A stretch of DNA of 64,000 nucleotides from Fusobacterium ulcerans (GTDB lineage Bacteria > Fusobacteriota > Fusobacteriia > Fusobacteriales > Fusobacteriaceae). The stretch spans positions 3,473,676 to 3,537,675 of the forward strand of contig NZ_CP028105.1 in the NCBI RefSeq assembly GCF_003019675.1. The letters are read 5' to 3'. A program made the position numbers and the translations under genes. Every line of letters starts with the position of its first letter. The first letter of the stretch is position 1. Positions 28,897 to 37,591 of the stretch are shown piece after piece. The notes under the pieces are model-generated. The model did not search any database. It was not told the origin of the DNA and saw only the letters and a program-made list of their open reading frames with translations.

Positions 28897-29595
28897 ATGA
28901 ACACAAAAATGAAAGCATTCAAAGCTGCTTTTCCTCATACCATTCCTATTTGTGCTGGTTTCTCATTTTTAGGACTGGCCTATGGGATATATATGAATAA
29001 AATGGGATTTTCTTTTGTGTATCCGATGCTTATGAGTCTCACTATTTTTGCTGGATCTATGGAATTTATAACTGCCAATCTTCTAGTCTCGGTTTTTGAT
29101 CCGCTAAACGCTTTTCTACTGGCTGTTATGGTTAATGCAAGACATCTTTTCTATGGGGTATCTATGCTGGAAAAATATAGAGGAACTGGAAAGAAAAAGT
29201 TATATCTGATATTTGGAATGTGTGATGAATCATTTTCCATCAACTGTACTGCTGATATTCCAGAAGGAATAGATAAGGGTTGGTTTATGTTTTTTGTTAC
29301 TCTTTTAAACTATGCTTACTGGGTATCTGGAGCTACTTTAGGCGGAATATTAGGTTCTTTTATAAATTTCAATACAAAAGGAATTGATTTTGTAATGACT
29401 GCTCTTTTTGTTGTTATATTTCTTAGTCAATGGGATTCTCAAAAAGATCATCTTCCTGCTATAATAGGAGTTTTAGCTTCTGTTGCATGCCTTCTTGTAT
29501 TTGGAATGGGAAATTTCATCATTCCATCAATGATAGCTATACTTATTTCACTTACACTGAGCAAGAAGAAACTTGAAAAGGAGGAAATTAAATGA
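28897..29595 (+). CDS. azlC: Branched-chain amino acid exporter large subunit AzlC
   Basis: 232 residues with multiple membrane helices. The N-terminus has the AzlC pattern ([20 protein letters not shown]) and the motif [15 protein letters not shown], followed by GMCDESFSI. AzlC with AzlD exports branched-chain amino acids or their analogues (as in BrnFE/AzlCD systems). The pair overlaps by ATGA, supporting co-translation. Substrate here is inferred from the family only. Confidence 0.94.
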   Translation: MNTKMKAFKAAFPHTIPICAGFSFLGLAYGIYMNKMGFSFVYPMLMSLTIFAGSMEFITANLLVSVFDPLNAFLLAVMVNARHLFYGVSMLEKYRGTGKKKLYLIFGMCDESFSINCTADIPEGIDKGWFMFFVTLLNYAYWVSGATLGGILGSFINFNTKGIDFVMTALFVVIFLSQWDSQKDHLPAIIGVLASVACLLVFGMGNFIIPSMIAILISLTLSKKKLEKEEIK

Positions 29596-29924
29596 GACTT
29601 ACAGTAGAACAAGAAATAATAACTGTAGCTATGGTAGTACTTGGGACTCTTTTAACAAGATTTCTTCCCTTTATAATTTTCCCTGCTAACAAACCTACTC
29701 CGAAATATATACAGTATTTAGGTAAAGTCCTTCCATTTTCTGTAATAGGAATGCTGGTTGTTTACTGCCTGAAAGAAGTTTCAGTTGTTTCTTCTCCTTA
29801 TGGACTTCCTGAATTTATTTCTATTGGAGGGATAGTAATACTTCACAGATGGAAAAAAAATATGCTTCTATCTATTGGTGGAGGAACTATTTTATACATG
29901 ATACTTATTCAATATGTTTTTTAA
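29592..29924 (+). CDS. azlD: Branched-chain amino acid exporter small subunit AzlD
   Basis: 110 residues with three to four hydrophobic segments, the standard AzlD size. It has a TRFLPFIIF segment and [24 protein letters not shown], which are characteristic. The ATG overlaps the azlC stop by four bases. Confidence 0.93.
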   Translation: MRLTVEQEIITVAMVVLGTLLTRFLPFIIFPANKPTPKYIQYLGKVLPFSVIGMLVVYCLKEVSVVSSPYGLPEFISIGGIVILHRWKKNMLLSIGGGTILYMILIQYVF

Positions 29925-29930
29925 ATATAA

Positions 29931-29961
29931 AAATCGGCTCAAAAATATCATGAGCCGATTT
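29931..29961 (+). terminator. Bidirectional terminator after azlD
   Basis: A perfect 11-bp stem, AAATCGGCTCA (29931-29941) with TGAGCCGATTT (29951-29961), with a T-rich tail on the plus strand and a shorter one on the minus strand. It separates azlD from the convergent ferritin-like gene. Confidence 0.9.
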
Positions 29962-30013
29962 ATTTTTTATAAATATTTTAAAATTTTTTACAATTTATTT
30001 CTTATAAAATAAA

Positions 30014-30466
30014 TTATTTAGTTAACCATGCAGTATACATCCAGATATGTTTTTGATAAGCTGCACCTATTCCTGTAAATAAATCTGCTGTTTCCTGATC
30101 TTCAAGGTCTCCAGCCATTTTTAATGCTACATTCATTTCGTCTAAAAGAAGTTTGAAGTTTTCAAGTATTCCTTTTACTGCTTCTATACCTGTATATGGT
30201 TTTGATTCTATTTCTTGAAGCATAGAATGTTCAAGATATACTTTAAGTGAAGCAAAAGGTCTTCCTCCTATCATCAATATTCTTTCTGCTACTTCATCTA
30301 TATGTTCATCTGTTTCAGACATTACTCCATCAAGCATTGGATGTATAGTGAAAAAATGTTCTCCTTTTAAATTCCAGTGGTAATTATGCACTATAGTCTT
30401 AAAAATGTGTAAATTTGCCAAAAATTTGTTCATTTGATAGATTAATTCTTCTTGTTTCTTTTTCAT
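30014..30466 (-). CDS. dps: Dps-family ferritin-like DNA protection/iron storage protein
   Basis: 150 residues of the Dps/miniferritin type. Dodecamers oxidise and store iron, often with peroxide, and protect DNA. The ferroxidase ligands are visible: NYHWNLKGEHF (His30 and Trp31 block), then the Asp and Glu region in HIDEVAERI, followed by the family LGG-like GGRPFAS. Length is standard. There is no long basic tail, so DNA binding is uncertain. A single gene preceded by an AGGAGG site; relevant to oxygen tolerance in an anaerobe. Confidence 0.93.
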   Translation of the reverse strand: MKKKQEELIYQMNKFLANLHIFKTIVHNYHWNLKGEHFFTIHPMLDGVMSETDEHIDEVAERILMIGGRPFASLKVYLEHSMLQEIESKPYTGIEAVKGILENFKLLLDEMNVALKMAGDLEDQETADLFTGIGAAYQKHIWMYTAWLTK

Positions 30467-30563
30467 GATAAAAACCTCCTGATAATTTTGTTTATTCTCT
30501 AGTTGCCTCTGTATATATTATTAGGTGGTTTTCTATTATTCCTTTTAATATTTTAATATTTTT

Positions 30564-31337
30564 TTAATCTAGCTCCTGAATTCCTCCTCCATTAATAAAA
30601 AGTATTTGTCCACTTGTCCAGCTTGAAGCAGGACTTGCAAAATACAGTACTCCCATAGCTATATCATTTACTTCTCCCAATCTTTTTACAGGAGTTTTAG
30701 CAAGCATTTTCTCTTCAATTTCTGGAGTAAGCACAGATGCAAGAGCCTTTGTTTTTATTGCTCCCGGACCTATTGCATTAACTCTTATTTCAGGTCCCAA
30801 ATCAAGAGCTGCATATTTTGTAAGCTGATTTATTGCAGCTTTTGAACTTCCATATACACTCATATTTGGACTTACCATATTACTTGCCATTGAACTTATA
30901 TTTATTATTGAACCATAATTATCTTTTCTCATGTATGGAGCACAAAGTTTCATAAGAGTAAAAATGCTGAATACATTAAGCTTATATATAAAAGTTATAT
31001 AATCAAGAGTAAGCTCTTCAAGTTTTTCTCTTCCTCCTCCGCCTCCTCCAGCATTATTTACTAATATATTTACTTTTCCAAAATTCTTTATAGTTTCATC
31101 TACAAGGTTTTTCAAATCCTCTTCTATTGTTACATTGCATTTTACAGCTAAAGCTTTTATTCCAAATTCTGCTGCTTCTTTGGCTGTTTCTCTGGCTTTC
31201 TCAATATCCAAATCACTACACACTACATCAGCACCTGCTTCAGCTAGCTTTAAAGCAGAAGCCTTTCCTATCCCGTCTCCAGCTCCTGTTATTATAGCAA
31301 TTTTTCCTTTTAAATCATATTGCTCTGCAATTTTCAT
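30564..31337 (-). CDS. SDR oxidoreductase, 7alpha-hydroxysteroid dehydrogenase-like
   Basis: 257 residues. Classical SDR with the dinucleotide loop TGAGDGIGK, the NNAG motif near residue 95, and catalytic Ser149, Tyr162 and Lys166. From the remembered sequence of E. coli HdhA, resemblance runs along the length: GGGG after NNAG, SSMA, PGAI, ITPEIE-like LTPEIEEKML, and the C-terminal SSWTSGQILFINGGG ending in QELD. NAD(P)-dependent 7alpha-HSDHs oxidise the 7-hydroxyl of bile acids, which would suit a gut organism, but other 3-ketoacyl or sugar alcohol substrates cannot be excluded. The ATG at 31337 is chosen because AAGGAG abuts the upstream ATG (31346). Confidence 0.8.
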   Translation of the reverse strand: MKIAEQYDLKGKIAIITGAGDGIGKASALKLAEAGADVVCSDLDIEKARETAKEAAEFGIKALAVKCNVTIEEDLKNLVDETIKNFGKVNILVNNAGGGGGGREKLEELTLDYITFIYKLNVFSIFTLMKLCAPYMRKDNYGSIINISSMASNMVSPNMSVYGSSKAAINQLTKYAALDLGPEIRVNAIGPGAIKTKALASVLTPEIEEKMLAKTPVKRLGEVNDIAMGVLYFASPASSWTSGQILFINGGGIQELD

Positions 31338-31566
31338 TAAAATCATCTCCTTAAATCATTTCAGTTCTTATATTCTGTTCCTTTGATTATATAAATATTA
31401 TATCATAATTTTACTAAAAAAACTTTCTTTCTCCTTGTTATAAAGCAGATTTTTATGAATATACAACCTATATTTATAAAATATAAAAACTATATTATAC
31501 AAATTCTGAATTATCTCTTATACTTATTTCTAATTAAAATGTTTAAAGGGAGGATAATATATCATC

Positions 31567-32919
31567 ATGAAAATAGCTGTAAATAACGGAATTTTAGTAG
31601 ATCCCAAAAATAAAATATTTGAAAAAATGAATCTCCTTATTGAAAATGGAAAAATAAAAGAATTATCCAATCAAAAACTATCAGGAGATCAAGAATTAGA
31701 TTGTCAGGGATTGTATATATCTCCTGGCTTCATTGATATGCACATGCATGAAGATCCTATGAAAAATGGTAAAATTAAAATAAATATATTTGAAAAAATG
31801 TTGAAAATGGGGGTTACTACTGCTATTGGAGGAAATTGCGGAATAGGTCCAAATAACATAAAAGAATATCTTGATACAGTTGAAAAAGGAAATCCAGTAA
31901 ATTTTGGACTTTTTCTCCCTCACAGTATACTTAGAGAATATATTGGAGCAGCTGACAGATATGAAAACCTAGAAAGCAGAGACATTGAAAAAATGTATCA
32001 GTATGGTAAAAATCTCATTAGAGAAAATGATCTTTTTGGAATAAGTTTTGGTATAGAATATATTCCGGGAATAGATTTTAATGAATTAGTCACTCTGGCT
32101 GGACTTGGAAAAAACAGAATAGTCAGTGCTCACCTTAGAAATGATGGGGCAGATGTATTTGGAGCTTTAGAAGAATTTTTAGAAGTTGGAAATTATGTAA
32201 AAACTCATCTGCAAATTTCACATATAGGAAGTATGGCTGGTTATGGACAGATGGCTGAATTTCTTTCTGTAGTAGAAGAGAAAAGAAAGGCTGGAATTGA
32301 TATTTCTTGCGACTGTTACCCTTATGCTGCTTTCAGTACTCATATAGGATCAGCTGTATTTGATAATAATTATATCCAAAAGCATAAAGTAGAATATGAT
32401 TGCTTAGAAATTATGGAAGGAAAATACAAAGGTCAAAGATGTACTGAAGAGTTATTTAATATTCTTAGGGAAAAATTTCCTGATACTCTTGTCACAGGTC
32501 ATATGATGCTGGAAGAAGATATAGAAACAGCTTTAAAAAATCCTAATACTATAATTGTAAGTGATGGAATACTGGGAGAGGATGGAAGTGGACATCCTAG
32601 AGCTGCTGGTACTTTCCCAAGATTTATCTCTAAATATGTAAGAGATAAAAAAATTATGTCTCTATATGAGGGAATAGAAAAAATAACATCTCTTCCTGCT
32701 GAAATATTAAAGTTAAATAAAGGAAGCCTAGGTATTGGTGATGATGCAGATATTACTATTTTTTCTTTAGAAGAAATAGAAGACAAGGCTACATTCTCTG
32801 AAAATGCACTCTCTCCTGTTGGAATAAAATATGTCCTTATCAATGGGGAAACAGCATTAAAAGATGGCGAAATTATCAATTCAAAGCTTGGAAAAACAGT
32901 TAAATATCCAAAAATATAA
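31567..32919 (+). CDS. Amidohydrolase, N-acyl-D-amino-acid deacylase-like
   Basis: 450 residues of the metal-dependent amidohydrolase superfamily: an N-terminal beta piece, the metal-binding HMHEDP (where typical members have HxH), a GNCGIGP segment typical of D-aminoacylases, HLRNDG, and a late SDGILGEDGSGHPRAAGTFPRF that is diagnostic for the D-aminoacylase/dihydroorotase-like branch. A short C-terminal beta domain closes it (NKGSLGIGDDADITIF). It probably removes acyl groups from D-amino acids, perhaps from wall-derived material. It has its own promoter region and no operon partner. Exact substrate unknown. Confidence 0.82.
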   Translation: MKIAVNNGILVDPKNKIFEKMNLLIENGKIKELSNQKLSGDQELDCQGLYISPGFIDMHMHEDPMKNGKIKINIFEKMLKMGVTTAIGGNCGIGPNNIKEYLDTVEKGNPVNFGLFLPHSILREYIGAADRYENLESRDIEKMYQYGKNLIRENDLFGISFGIEYIPGIDFNELVTLAGLGKNRIVSAHLRNDGADVFGALEEFLEVGNYVKTHLQISHIGSMAGYGQMAEFLSVVEEKRKAGIDISCDCYPYAAFSTHIGSAVFDNNYIQKHKVEYDCLEIMEGKYKGQRCTEELFNILREKFPDTLVTGHMMLEEDIETALKNPNTIIVSDGILGEDGSGHPRAAGTFPRFISKYVRDKKIMSLYEGIEKITSLPAEILKLNKGSLGIGDDADITIFSLEEIEDKATFSENALSPVGIKYVLINGETALKDGEIINSKLGKTVKYPKI

Positions 32920-33097
32920 TCACAGTATTCTGCTTGTTTAAAAAGTTTAAAAGTAGAGAGATATTCAAATTTCTTTATAATCTTTTATAAAAAATATTAG
33001 GCCGTTTAGAGCTAACAAAAACTGAAAAATTTTTAAATATCCTTATCTAAGTCGCAAAATTAAGCTATTTTATAATTATTAAGCTTCTTTAGACAAA

Positions 33098-33136
33098 AAA
33101 ATGGGGTTCTTGCTGATTTTGCAAAAGCCCCATTTT
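33098..33136 (-). terminator. Terminator after the QueG-like gene
   Basis: AAAATGGGG (33098-33106) pairs with CCCCATTTT (33128-33136), and inner bases extend the stem with two mismatches. A T7 run follows on the minus strand. The rest of 32920-33097 is AT-rich with no feature recognised. Confidence 0.85.
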
Positions 33137-33138
33137 AA

Positions 33139-33837
33139 TTATCCTTTTAAATTTAAATATCTTTGAGTATAAGGACATACTGCAAAACACAATCCACAAA
33201 GATCAACATCAATTCCAGTAGCCTTTTTCATTCTTTCTAATTGAGTTTTTTTACATACTTCCTTTATAAAAATCTTTTCTCTAGACATACCTCTACTCCA
33301 ATTTACTCCAAGAAAAGCTTTTGCTGGACACTTGTCTACACAATTTCTGCAATTTCCACATCTGCTTTCTTTAACAGCTTCATCTGCTGGAAGTGGAGCA
33401 TTGGTAATGAGGCTTGAAATACGAACAGCACTTCCATATTCTTTTGTAACTAGAAGGCAGTTTTTTCCAATCCACCCTAAACCTGCATTTGTAGCCACTG
33501 TTTTGTGAGGAAGTGGAGTACACCAGTTTTCATCTTTTTTTACAATTTTTAATGTATTAGCTTGAGCTTTATATCCTTTTTTTATCAAGAATTCTGCTCC
33601 TGCCTCTACTATTTCATCTAATTTAGCATTTAATTTGTGGTAAGTATCAAAATATTCTTTTGTTGGAGCTGTTTTCAAATCCTCTACTATGTGTTGAGGA
33701 ACTGGAACAGCTACAGAGATACCAATATTTTTTTCGTCTTGAATAATTTCTTTAAGATCAGCAACCCCAGTCAATACTGCCCCTTTTTCTCTCAACACTT
33801 CAAATAGTTCAGCTTTTAATTCAAACATATCTGTCAT
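33139..33837 (-). CDS. QueG-like iron-sulfur protein (epoxyqueuosine reductase family, short form)
   Basis: 232 residues. The C-terminal part has two 4Fe-4S clusters: CGNCRNCVDKCPAK and CGLCFAVCP. The central block TVATNAGLGWIGKNCLLVTKEYGSAVRIS is the conserved substrate/cobalamin region of QueG-like proteins. QueG itself is longer (usually 300-380 residues), so this is a short family member that may not make queuosine. Q biosynthesis does occur in this organism, since tgt lies at 51519-52688. It ends a run of three minus-strand genes that includes two RNA methyltransferases, 76 bases downstream of the methyltransferase gene. Confidence 0.75.
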   Translation of the reverse strand: MTDMFELKAELFEVLREKGAVLTGVADLKEIIQDEKNIGISVAVPVPQHIVEDLKTAPTKEYFDTYHKLNAKLDEIVEAGAEFLIKKGYKAQANTLKIVKKDENWCTPLPHKTVATNAGLGWIGKNCLLVTKEYGSAVRISSLITNAPLPADEAVKESRCGNCRNCVDKCPAKAFLGVNWSRGMSREKIFIKEVCKKTQLERMKKATGIDVDLCGLCFAVCPYTQRYLNLKG

Positions 33838-33913
33838 AATATTTCTCCCCTTAAATAATTTTGAAAGACTCTTTTAATCAACTTCATATTTTAATACAAA
33901 TTACCTTTATTTT

Positions 33914-34555
33914 TTACTTTGAAATAGACTTAAAACACAATCCCACGCCGTCTCCAAAAGGAAGTAACACAAATCTGTCTTCTCTTTCATAGAGATAATC
34001 TATGAAACAATCCAGTCTTTTGACAATAGTTTTAAATCTCTTTGGATACTCTTTATACAAATATCCTCTGAACATTATATTATCAATAAATACTATTCCA
34101 CCATCATTCAGCAATTTATATGAATCCTCAAAAAATTCCATATAGTGCCCTTTTGATGCGTCTATAAATACAAAATCAAATTTGTTATCTATTTTTTTTA
34201 CTTCTTCTAAAGCATCCCCTTTTATAGAAATGATATTATCCAATCCAGATTTCTTAAAATTTTCCTGAGCAAGATTATATCTCTCTTCATCTATTTCAAT
34301 GGTGTATAATATTCCACTATTTCCTTTTATTTCTTTAGCCATAAGTATACCAGAATAACCAATAGCTGTCCCTATCTCCAAAACATTTTTAGTTTTGTAG
34401 CTTTTCACTAAAAATTTTAAATACTCAGCTACCTCTTTTGTTACAATAGGAACATTATATTCTTGAGCATATGCTTCCATCTCAAGAATCAATTCATCTT
34501 TTTCTTTGATTTTTCCTACTATATATTCATTAGCTTCTTTTAATTCTTCTAACAT
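33914..34555 (-). CDS. O-methyltransferase, class I SAM-dependent (TrmR-like)
   Basis: 213 residues. Rossmann-fold methyltransferase with motif I VLEIGTAIGYSGILMA, acidic motif II (TIEIDEERY), and motif IV FDFVFIDASKGHY, ending with IVFIDNIMFRGYL. The pattern fits the catechol-OMT-like group that includes TrmR, which methylates 5-hydroxyuridine at position 34 of tRNA to 5-methoxyuridine. The position 4 bases after rsmB, another RNA methylase, supports a tRNA role, but small-molecule substrates remain possible. Confidence 0.82.
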   Translation of the reverse strand: MLEELKEANEYIVGKIKEKDELILEMEAYAQEYNVPIVTKEVAEYLKFLVKSYKTKNVLEIGTAIGYSGILMAKEIKGNSGILYTIEIDEERYNLAQENFKKSGLDNIISIKGDALEEVKKIDNKFDFVFIDASKGHYMEFFEDSYKLLNDGGIVFIDNIMFRGYLYKEYPKRFKTIVKRLDCFIDYLYEREDRFVLLPFGDGVGLCFKSISK

Positions 34556-34558
34556 TTT

Positions 34559-35857
34559 TTACCTCTTTTTTCTGATTTTTGCAATATAGAATCCATCTAA
34601 AATATCTTCATTATAGTCAATTGTAAATCCACCAGCTTCGTCATAAGTCCCTTTTACGTTTTCTGGAATATACACTTCTGCTGTTTCAAACTCTGGATAT
34701 TTTTCTAAAAATCTCTTTATATTCTCTGTATTTTCCTCTTTTAAAATGGTACAAGTACTATATACAAGTTCTCCATCGTCTTTAAGAACTTGGGAAGCTG
34801 ATTCAAGTATTTCAAATTGTAATTCAGCCAAAAGTCCTACATTTTCAGCAGTTTTGTTATAAATAGCCTCTGGTTTTTTTCTAAGAACACCATACCCACT
34901 GCATGGAGCATCTACTAATATCTTATCAAATTTCTTTCCTTGCTGATTCAGTTTTCTCGCATCCATTTTCACAGGTTTTACTATATCTATTCCTAATTTT
35001 TTACAATTTTCTTCTATAAGTTTTAATTTATGAGGATAGATATCCAGAGCTAAAAGCTCCCCTTTATTTCCCATCAATTCACCAAGTACAGCTGTTTTTC
35101 CACCTGGAGCACTGCAAGTATCCAAAACTAAATCTTTTTCACTTGGATTTAAATTTTTAGCTGATAAATAAGATGAAGCATCCTGTACTATTATTTTTCC
35201 TTCTTTAAATTCGTCACTATACAATAGTATTCCAGAATCTACATAGTATACTGTATCTACTTTTTTTATTATTTCTATATCTTTAGCTAAAAGAAGTTCT
35301 TCAAATTCTTTTTCACTGTATTTTAGAGTATTTACCCTGAAGCTTATATATGGTATCTTTTTCAAAGACTCCAAAAACAATTCAGCTTCTTCTCCATACT
35401 CCTCTCTTATTTTCTCATAAAACCATCTAGGATATGACAGAAGAATATCAAGTTTATCTGTTTCTCTCAATTCTTTTATGTCATCTTCCATTTCTCTCAA
35501 ATATCCTCTCAGTACTCCATTTACAAATTTACCTACTGGAACACCAAACTTTTTCTTAGCAAGCTCAGAAGCTTCCCATACTACCCCTTTATTATCACTT
35601 TTCATAAAAGTAATCTGGTATATAGATATTCTAAGAAGATTTCTTATCCAATCTTTTTTTATTGTACTTACTCTTTTATTTATCTCATAATCTAAAAATA
35701 TTTTTTTTCTTATTACCCCATAAAAAAGTTCTGTTATAAAGCCTCTCTCTTTTCTATTTAGAGTGTTTTCTCTAAAATAATCATTTAAAGCTATATTGGA
35801 ATATTTTCCATTTTCAACTTCTTGTATAAGCCCAATGGCTCTTTGCTTTACATTCAC
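34559..35857 (-). CDS. rsmB: 16S rRNA (cytosine-967-C5)-methyltransferase RsmB
   Basis: 432 residues: an N-terminal NusB-like RNA-binding domain (to about 140), then a Rossmann methyltransferase domain. Visible are LDTCSAPGGKTAVLGELMG (SAM site), DAPCSGYG (motif IV with one Cys) and STCTILKEENT (motif VI with the catalytic Cys). It methylates C967 of 16S rRNA. The frame opens with GTG at 35857, preceded by AGGAGG at normal spacing; no in-frame ATG gives a better start. Confidence 0.95.
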   Translation of the reverse strand: MNVKQRAIGLIQEVENGKYSNIALNDYFRENTLNRKERGFITELFYGVIRKKIFLDYEINKRVSTIKKDWIRNLLRISIYQITFMKSDNKGVVWEASELAKKKFGVPVGKFVNGVLRGYLREMEDDIKELRETDKLDILLSYPRWFYEKIREEYGEEAELFLESLKKIPYISFRVNTLKYSEKEFEELLLAKDIEIIKKVDTVYYVDSGILLYSDEFKEGKIIVQDASSYLSAKNLNPSEKDLVLDTCSAPGGKTAVLGELMGNKGELLALDIYPHKLKLIEENCKKLGIDIVKPVKMDARKLNQQGKKFDKILVDAPCSGYGVLRKKPEAIYNKTAENVGLLAELQFEILESASQVLKDDGELVYSTCTILKEENTENIKRFLEKYPEFETAEVYIPENVKGTYDEAGGFTIDYNEDILDGFYIAKIRKKR

Positions 35858-36024
35858 TTTTATCCTCCTAAAATCTCTCTATCTTAATTATTATACAATA
35901 TTTACAGCATAATTAAAAGTTTTCTGTTCAGATAATAAATTTTTTTATAAACAAATATTGCGTTTTTTCTGAGAAAATGCTACCCTTATATGTGTAACAA
36001 AATTTTTAGAAATGGAGGTGGAAT

Positions 36025-37359
36025 ATGGAAAATGTTTTGTTTTTCCTAGAAAATAACCAATTAGCAAAATTGAAAGAATCACTTATGGAAGAAAATCCAG
36101 TAGATATTGCAGAGCTTCTTGAAGATTTAACTAAAGAGCAAAGTCTTAAAATATTTAGAATTCTTCCTAAAGATACTTCAGCGGAAGTATTTTCATATCT
36201 TTCTTCAGAGAAACAACAGGAAATTGTTGAAAACATAACAGATGAAGAAATACGTCATATAATTGATGAAATGTTTATTGACGACACTGTGGACTTTATT
36301 GAAGAGATGCCTGCAAATATCGTAGATAAGATATTGCAGAATACCTCACCAGACACCAGACAGTTAATCAACCAGTTTTTGAAGTACCCAGAAAACAGTG
36401 CTGGTAGTGTAATGACAGTGGAATATGTTTCTCTAAAGAGCGGTATGAATATTGGGCAGGCTTTAAATCACATAAAAAAAGTAGGTATAGATAATGAAAC
36501 CATTGATATCTGCTATATTATTGACAATCAAAGAAAGCTTGTTGGATTTATTTCATTGAAAAGTCTTATTTTCTTAGATGATATACTTCCTTTAGTTGAT
36601 GCTATGGAAACTAATGTTATCAGTGCCATTACTACAGATGATCAAGAGTTTATTGCTTCTCAATTCAGAAAGTATGACCTTACATCTATGCCAGTAGTAG
36701 ATAATGAAGGAAGACTTGTTGGTATCATAACTATTGATGACGTTGTAGACGTTATTGATCAGGAGAATACAGAGGACTTTCAAAAGATGGCTGCTATGAA
36801 CCCATCTGATGAGGAATATCTTAAAGAGTCTGTATTTTCTCTTGCGAAGCACAGAATAATATGGCTTCTAGTACTTATGATTTCAGCTACTGCTACAGGT
36901 ATTATAATAAGAAGATATGAGGAAATTCTTCAGTCAGTTGTTATTCTTGCTGCATTTATTCCTATGCTGATGGATACTGGAGGAAATGCTGGTTCTCAGT
37001 CTTCTACTTTGATCATCAGGGGAATTGCTCTTGGAGAAATACAGCTCACTGATATTGGAAAAATATTATGGAAAGAATTCAGAGTAAGTTTAATTGTTGG
37101 AGTTACTCTGGCTTTTGTGAATTTTCTAAGAATATATTTTATAGACAGAGCTGGTCTTACTATCTCTTTAGTAGTATGTGCAAGCCTGCTGTTCACAGTT
37201 GTAATAGCTAAGGTCGTTGGTGGAGTTCTTCCAATAATGGCAAAAGCTTTTAAACTTGACCCTGCCATTATGGCAAGCCCATTGATTACTACAATAGTAG
37301 ATGCCTGTGCTTTGGTAGTTTACTTTGGACTATCAACTCACTTTTTAAATCTTTCATAA
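36025..37359 (+). CDS. mgtE: Magnesium transporter MgtE
   Basis: 444 residues: an N-terminal superhelical domain (about 1-125), two CBS domains (about 125-255) that sense cytosolic magnesium, a plug helix, and five membrane helices. The pore signature is PMLMDTGGNAGSQSSTLIIRG. MgtE forms a dimeric channel gated by Mg2+ binding to the N and CBS domains. The ATG follows GGAGGTGG. The 167-base upstream gap is too short to hold a full M-box and none was recognised. Confidence 0.96.
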   Translation: MENVLFFLENNQLAKLKESLMEENPVDIAELLEDLTKEQSLKIFRILPKDTSAEVFSYLSSEKQQEIVENITDEEIRHIIDEMFIDDTVDFIEEMPANIVDKILQNTSPDTRQLINQFLKYPENSAGSVMTVEYVSLKSGMNIGQALNHIKKVGIDNETIDICYIIDNQRKLVGFISLKSLIFLDDILPLVDAMETNVISAITTDDQEFIASQFRKYDLTSMPVVDNEGRLVGIITIDDVVDVIDQENTEDFQKMAAMNPSDEEYLKESVFSLAKHRIIWLLVLMISATATGIIIRRYEEILQSVVILAAFIPMLMDTGGNAGSQSSTLIIRGIALGEIQLTDIGKILWKEFRVSLIVGVTLAFVNFLRIYFIDRAGLTISLVVCASLLFTVVIAKVVGGVLPIMAKAFKLDPAIMASPLITTIVDACALVVYFGLSTHFLNLS

Positions 37360-37514
37360 CATTAAAAATATAAGTCAAATAATAGATTAAGTAGATAATT
37401 AAAAGCTGGATTAAATGTTAGAAATTAGAAAATTAGAAAAATTTGTTTTTTCTAGTAAAAAAATTTTTAAATTATATTCTGCTTAAAAATTATCTACTTT
37501 TTTTTATTTTTATA

Positions 37515-37545
37515 TTGACATGAAAAATGATTTATGGTATATAAT
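37515..37545 (+). promoter_or_regulatory. Promoter of htpG
   Basis: A perfect TTGACA -35 (37515-37520) is followed by TATATAAT (37538-37545), giving a 17-base spacer to TATATA or 19 to TATAAT. The start site falls at or beside the CIRCE operator. Confidence 0.8.
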
Positions 37546-37547
37546 TA

Positions 37548-37574
37548 TTAGCCACATTAGATATAGAGTGCTAA
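37548..37574 (+). promoter_or_regulatory. CIRCE-like operator for HrcA at htpG
   Basis: TTAGCCACA (37548-37556), a 9-base spacer, then GAGTGCTAA (37566-37574). The CIRCE consensus is TTAGCACTC-N9-GAGTGCTAA: the right arm is perfect, the spacer is exactly nine, and the left arm matches in its first five bases. It lies just past the -10 box, where HrcA would block transcription, and ahead of the start codon at 37592. Confidence 0.8.
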
Positions 37575-37591
37575 AAGGAGGATTTCAAAAA

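Noticed and set aside
33000..33136. Long hairpin after the QueG-like gene as an insertion sequence end
   Set aside because: The arms resemble transposon inverted repeats only loosely; no transposase or target duplication is present, and the hairpin plus T tract is explained as a terminator.
35858..36024. Magnesium riboswitch upstream of mgtE
   Set aside because: The gap is too short and no M-box core or terminator switch could be recognised.
37520..37591. Upstream ATG of htpG adding 24 residues
   Set aside because: It overlaps the -10 box and CIRCE operator and lacks a ribosome site; the internal ATG has AAAGGAGG and the normal N-terminus.
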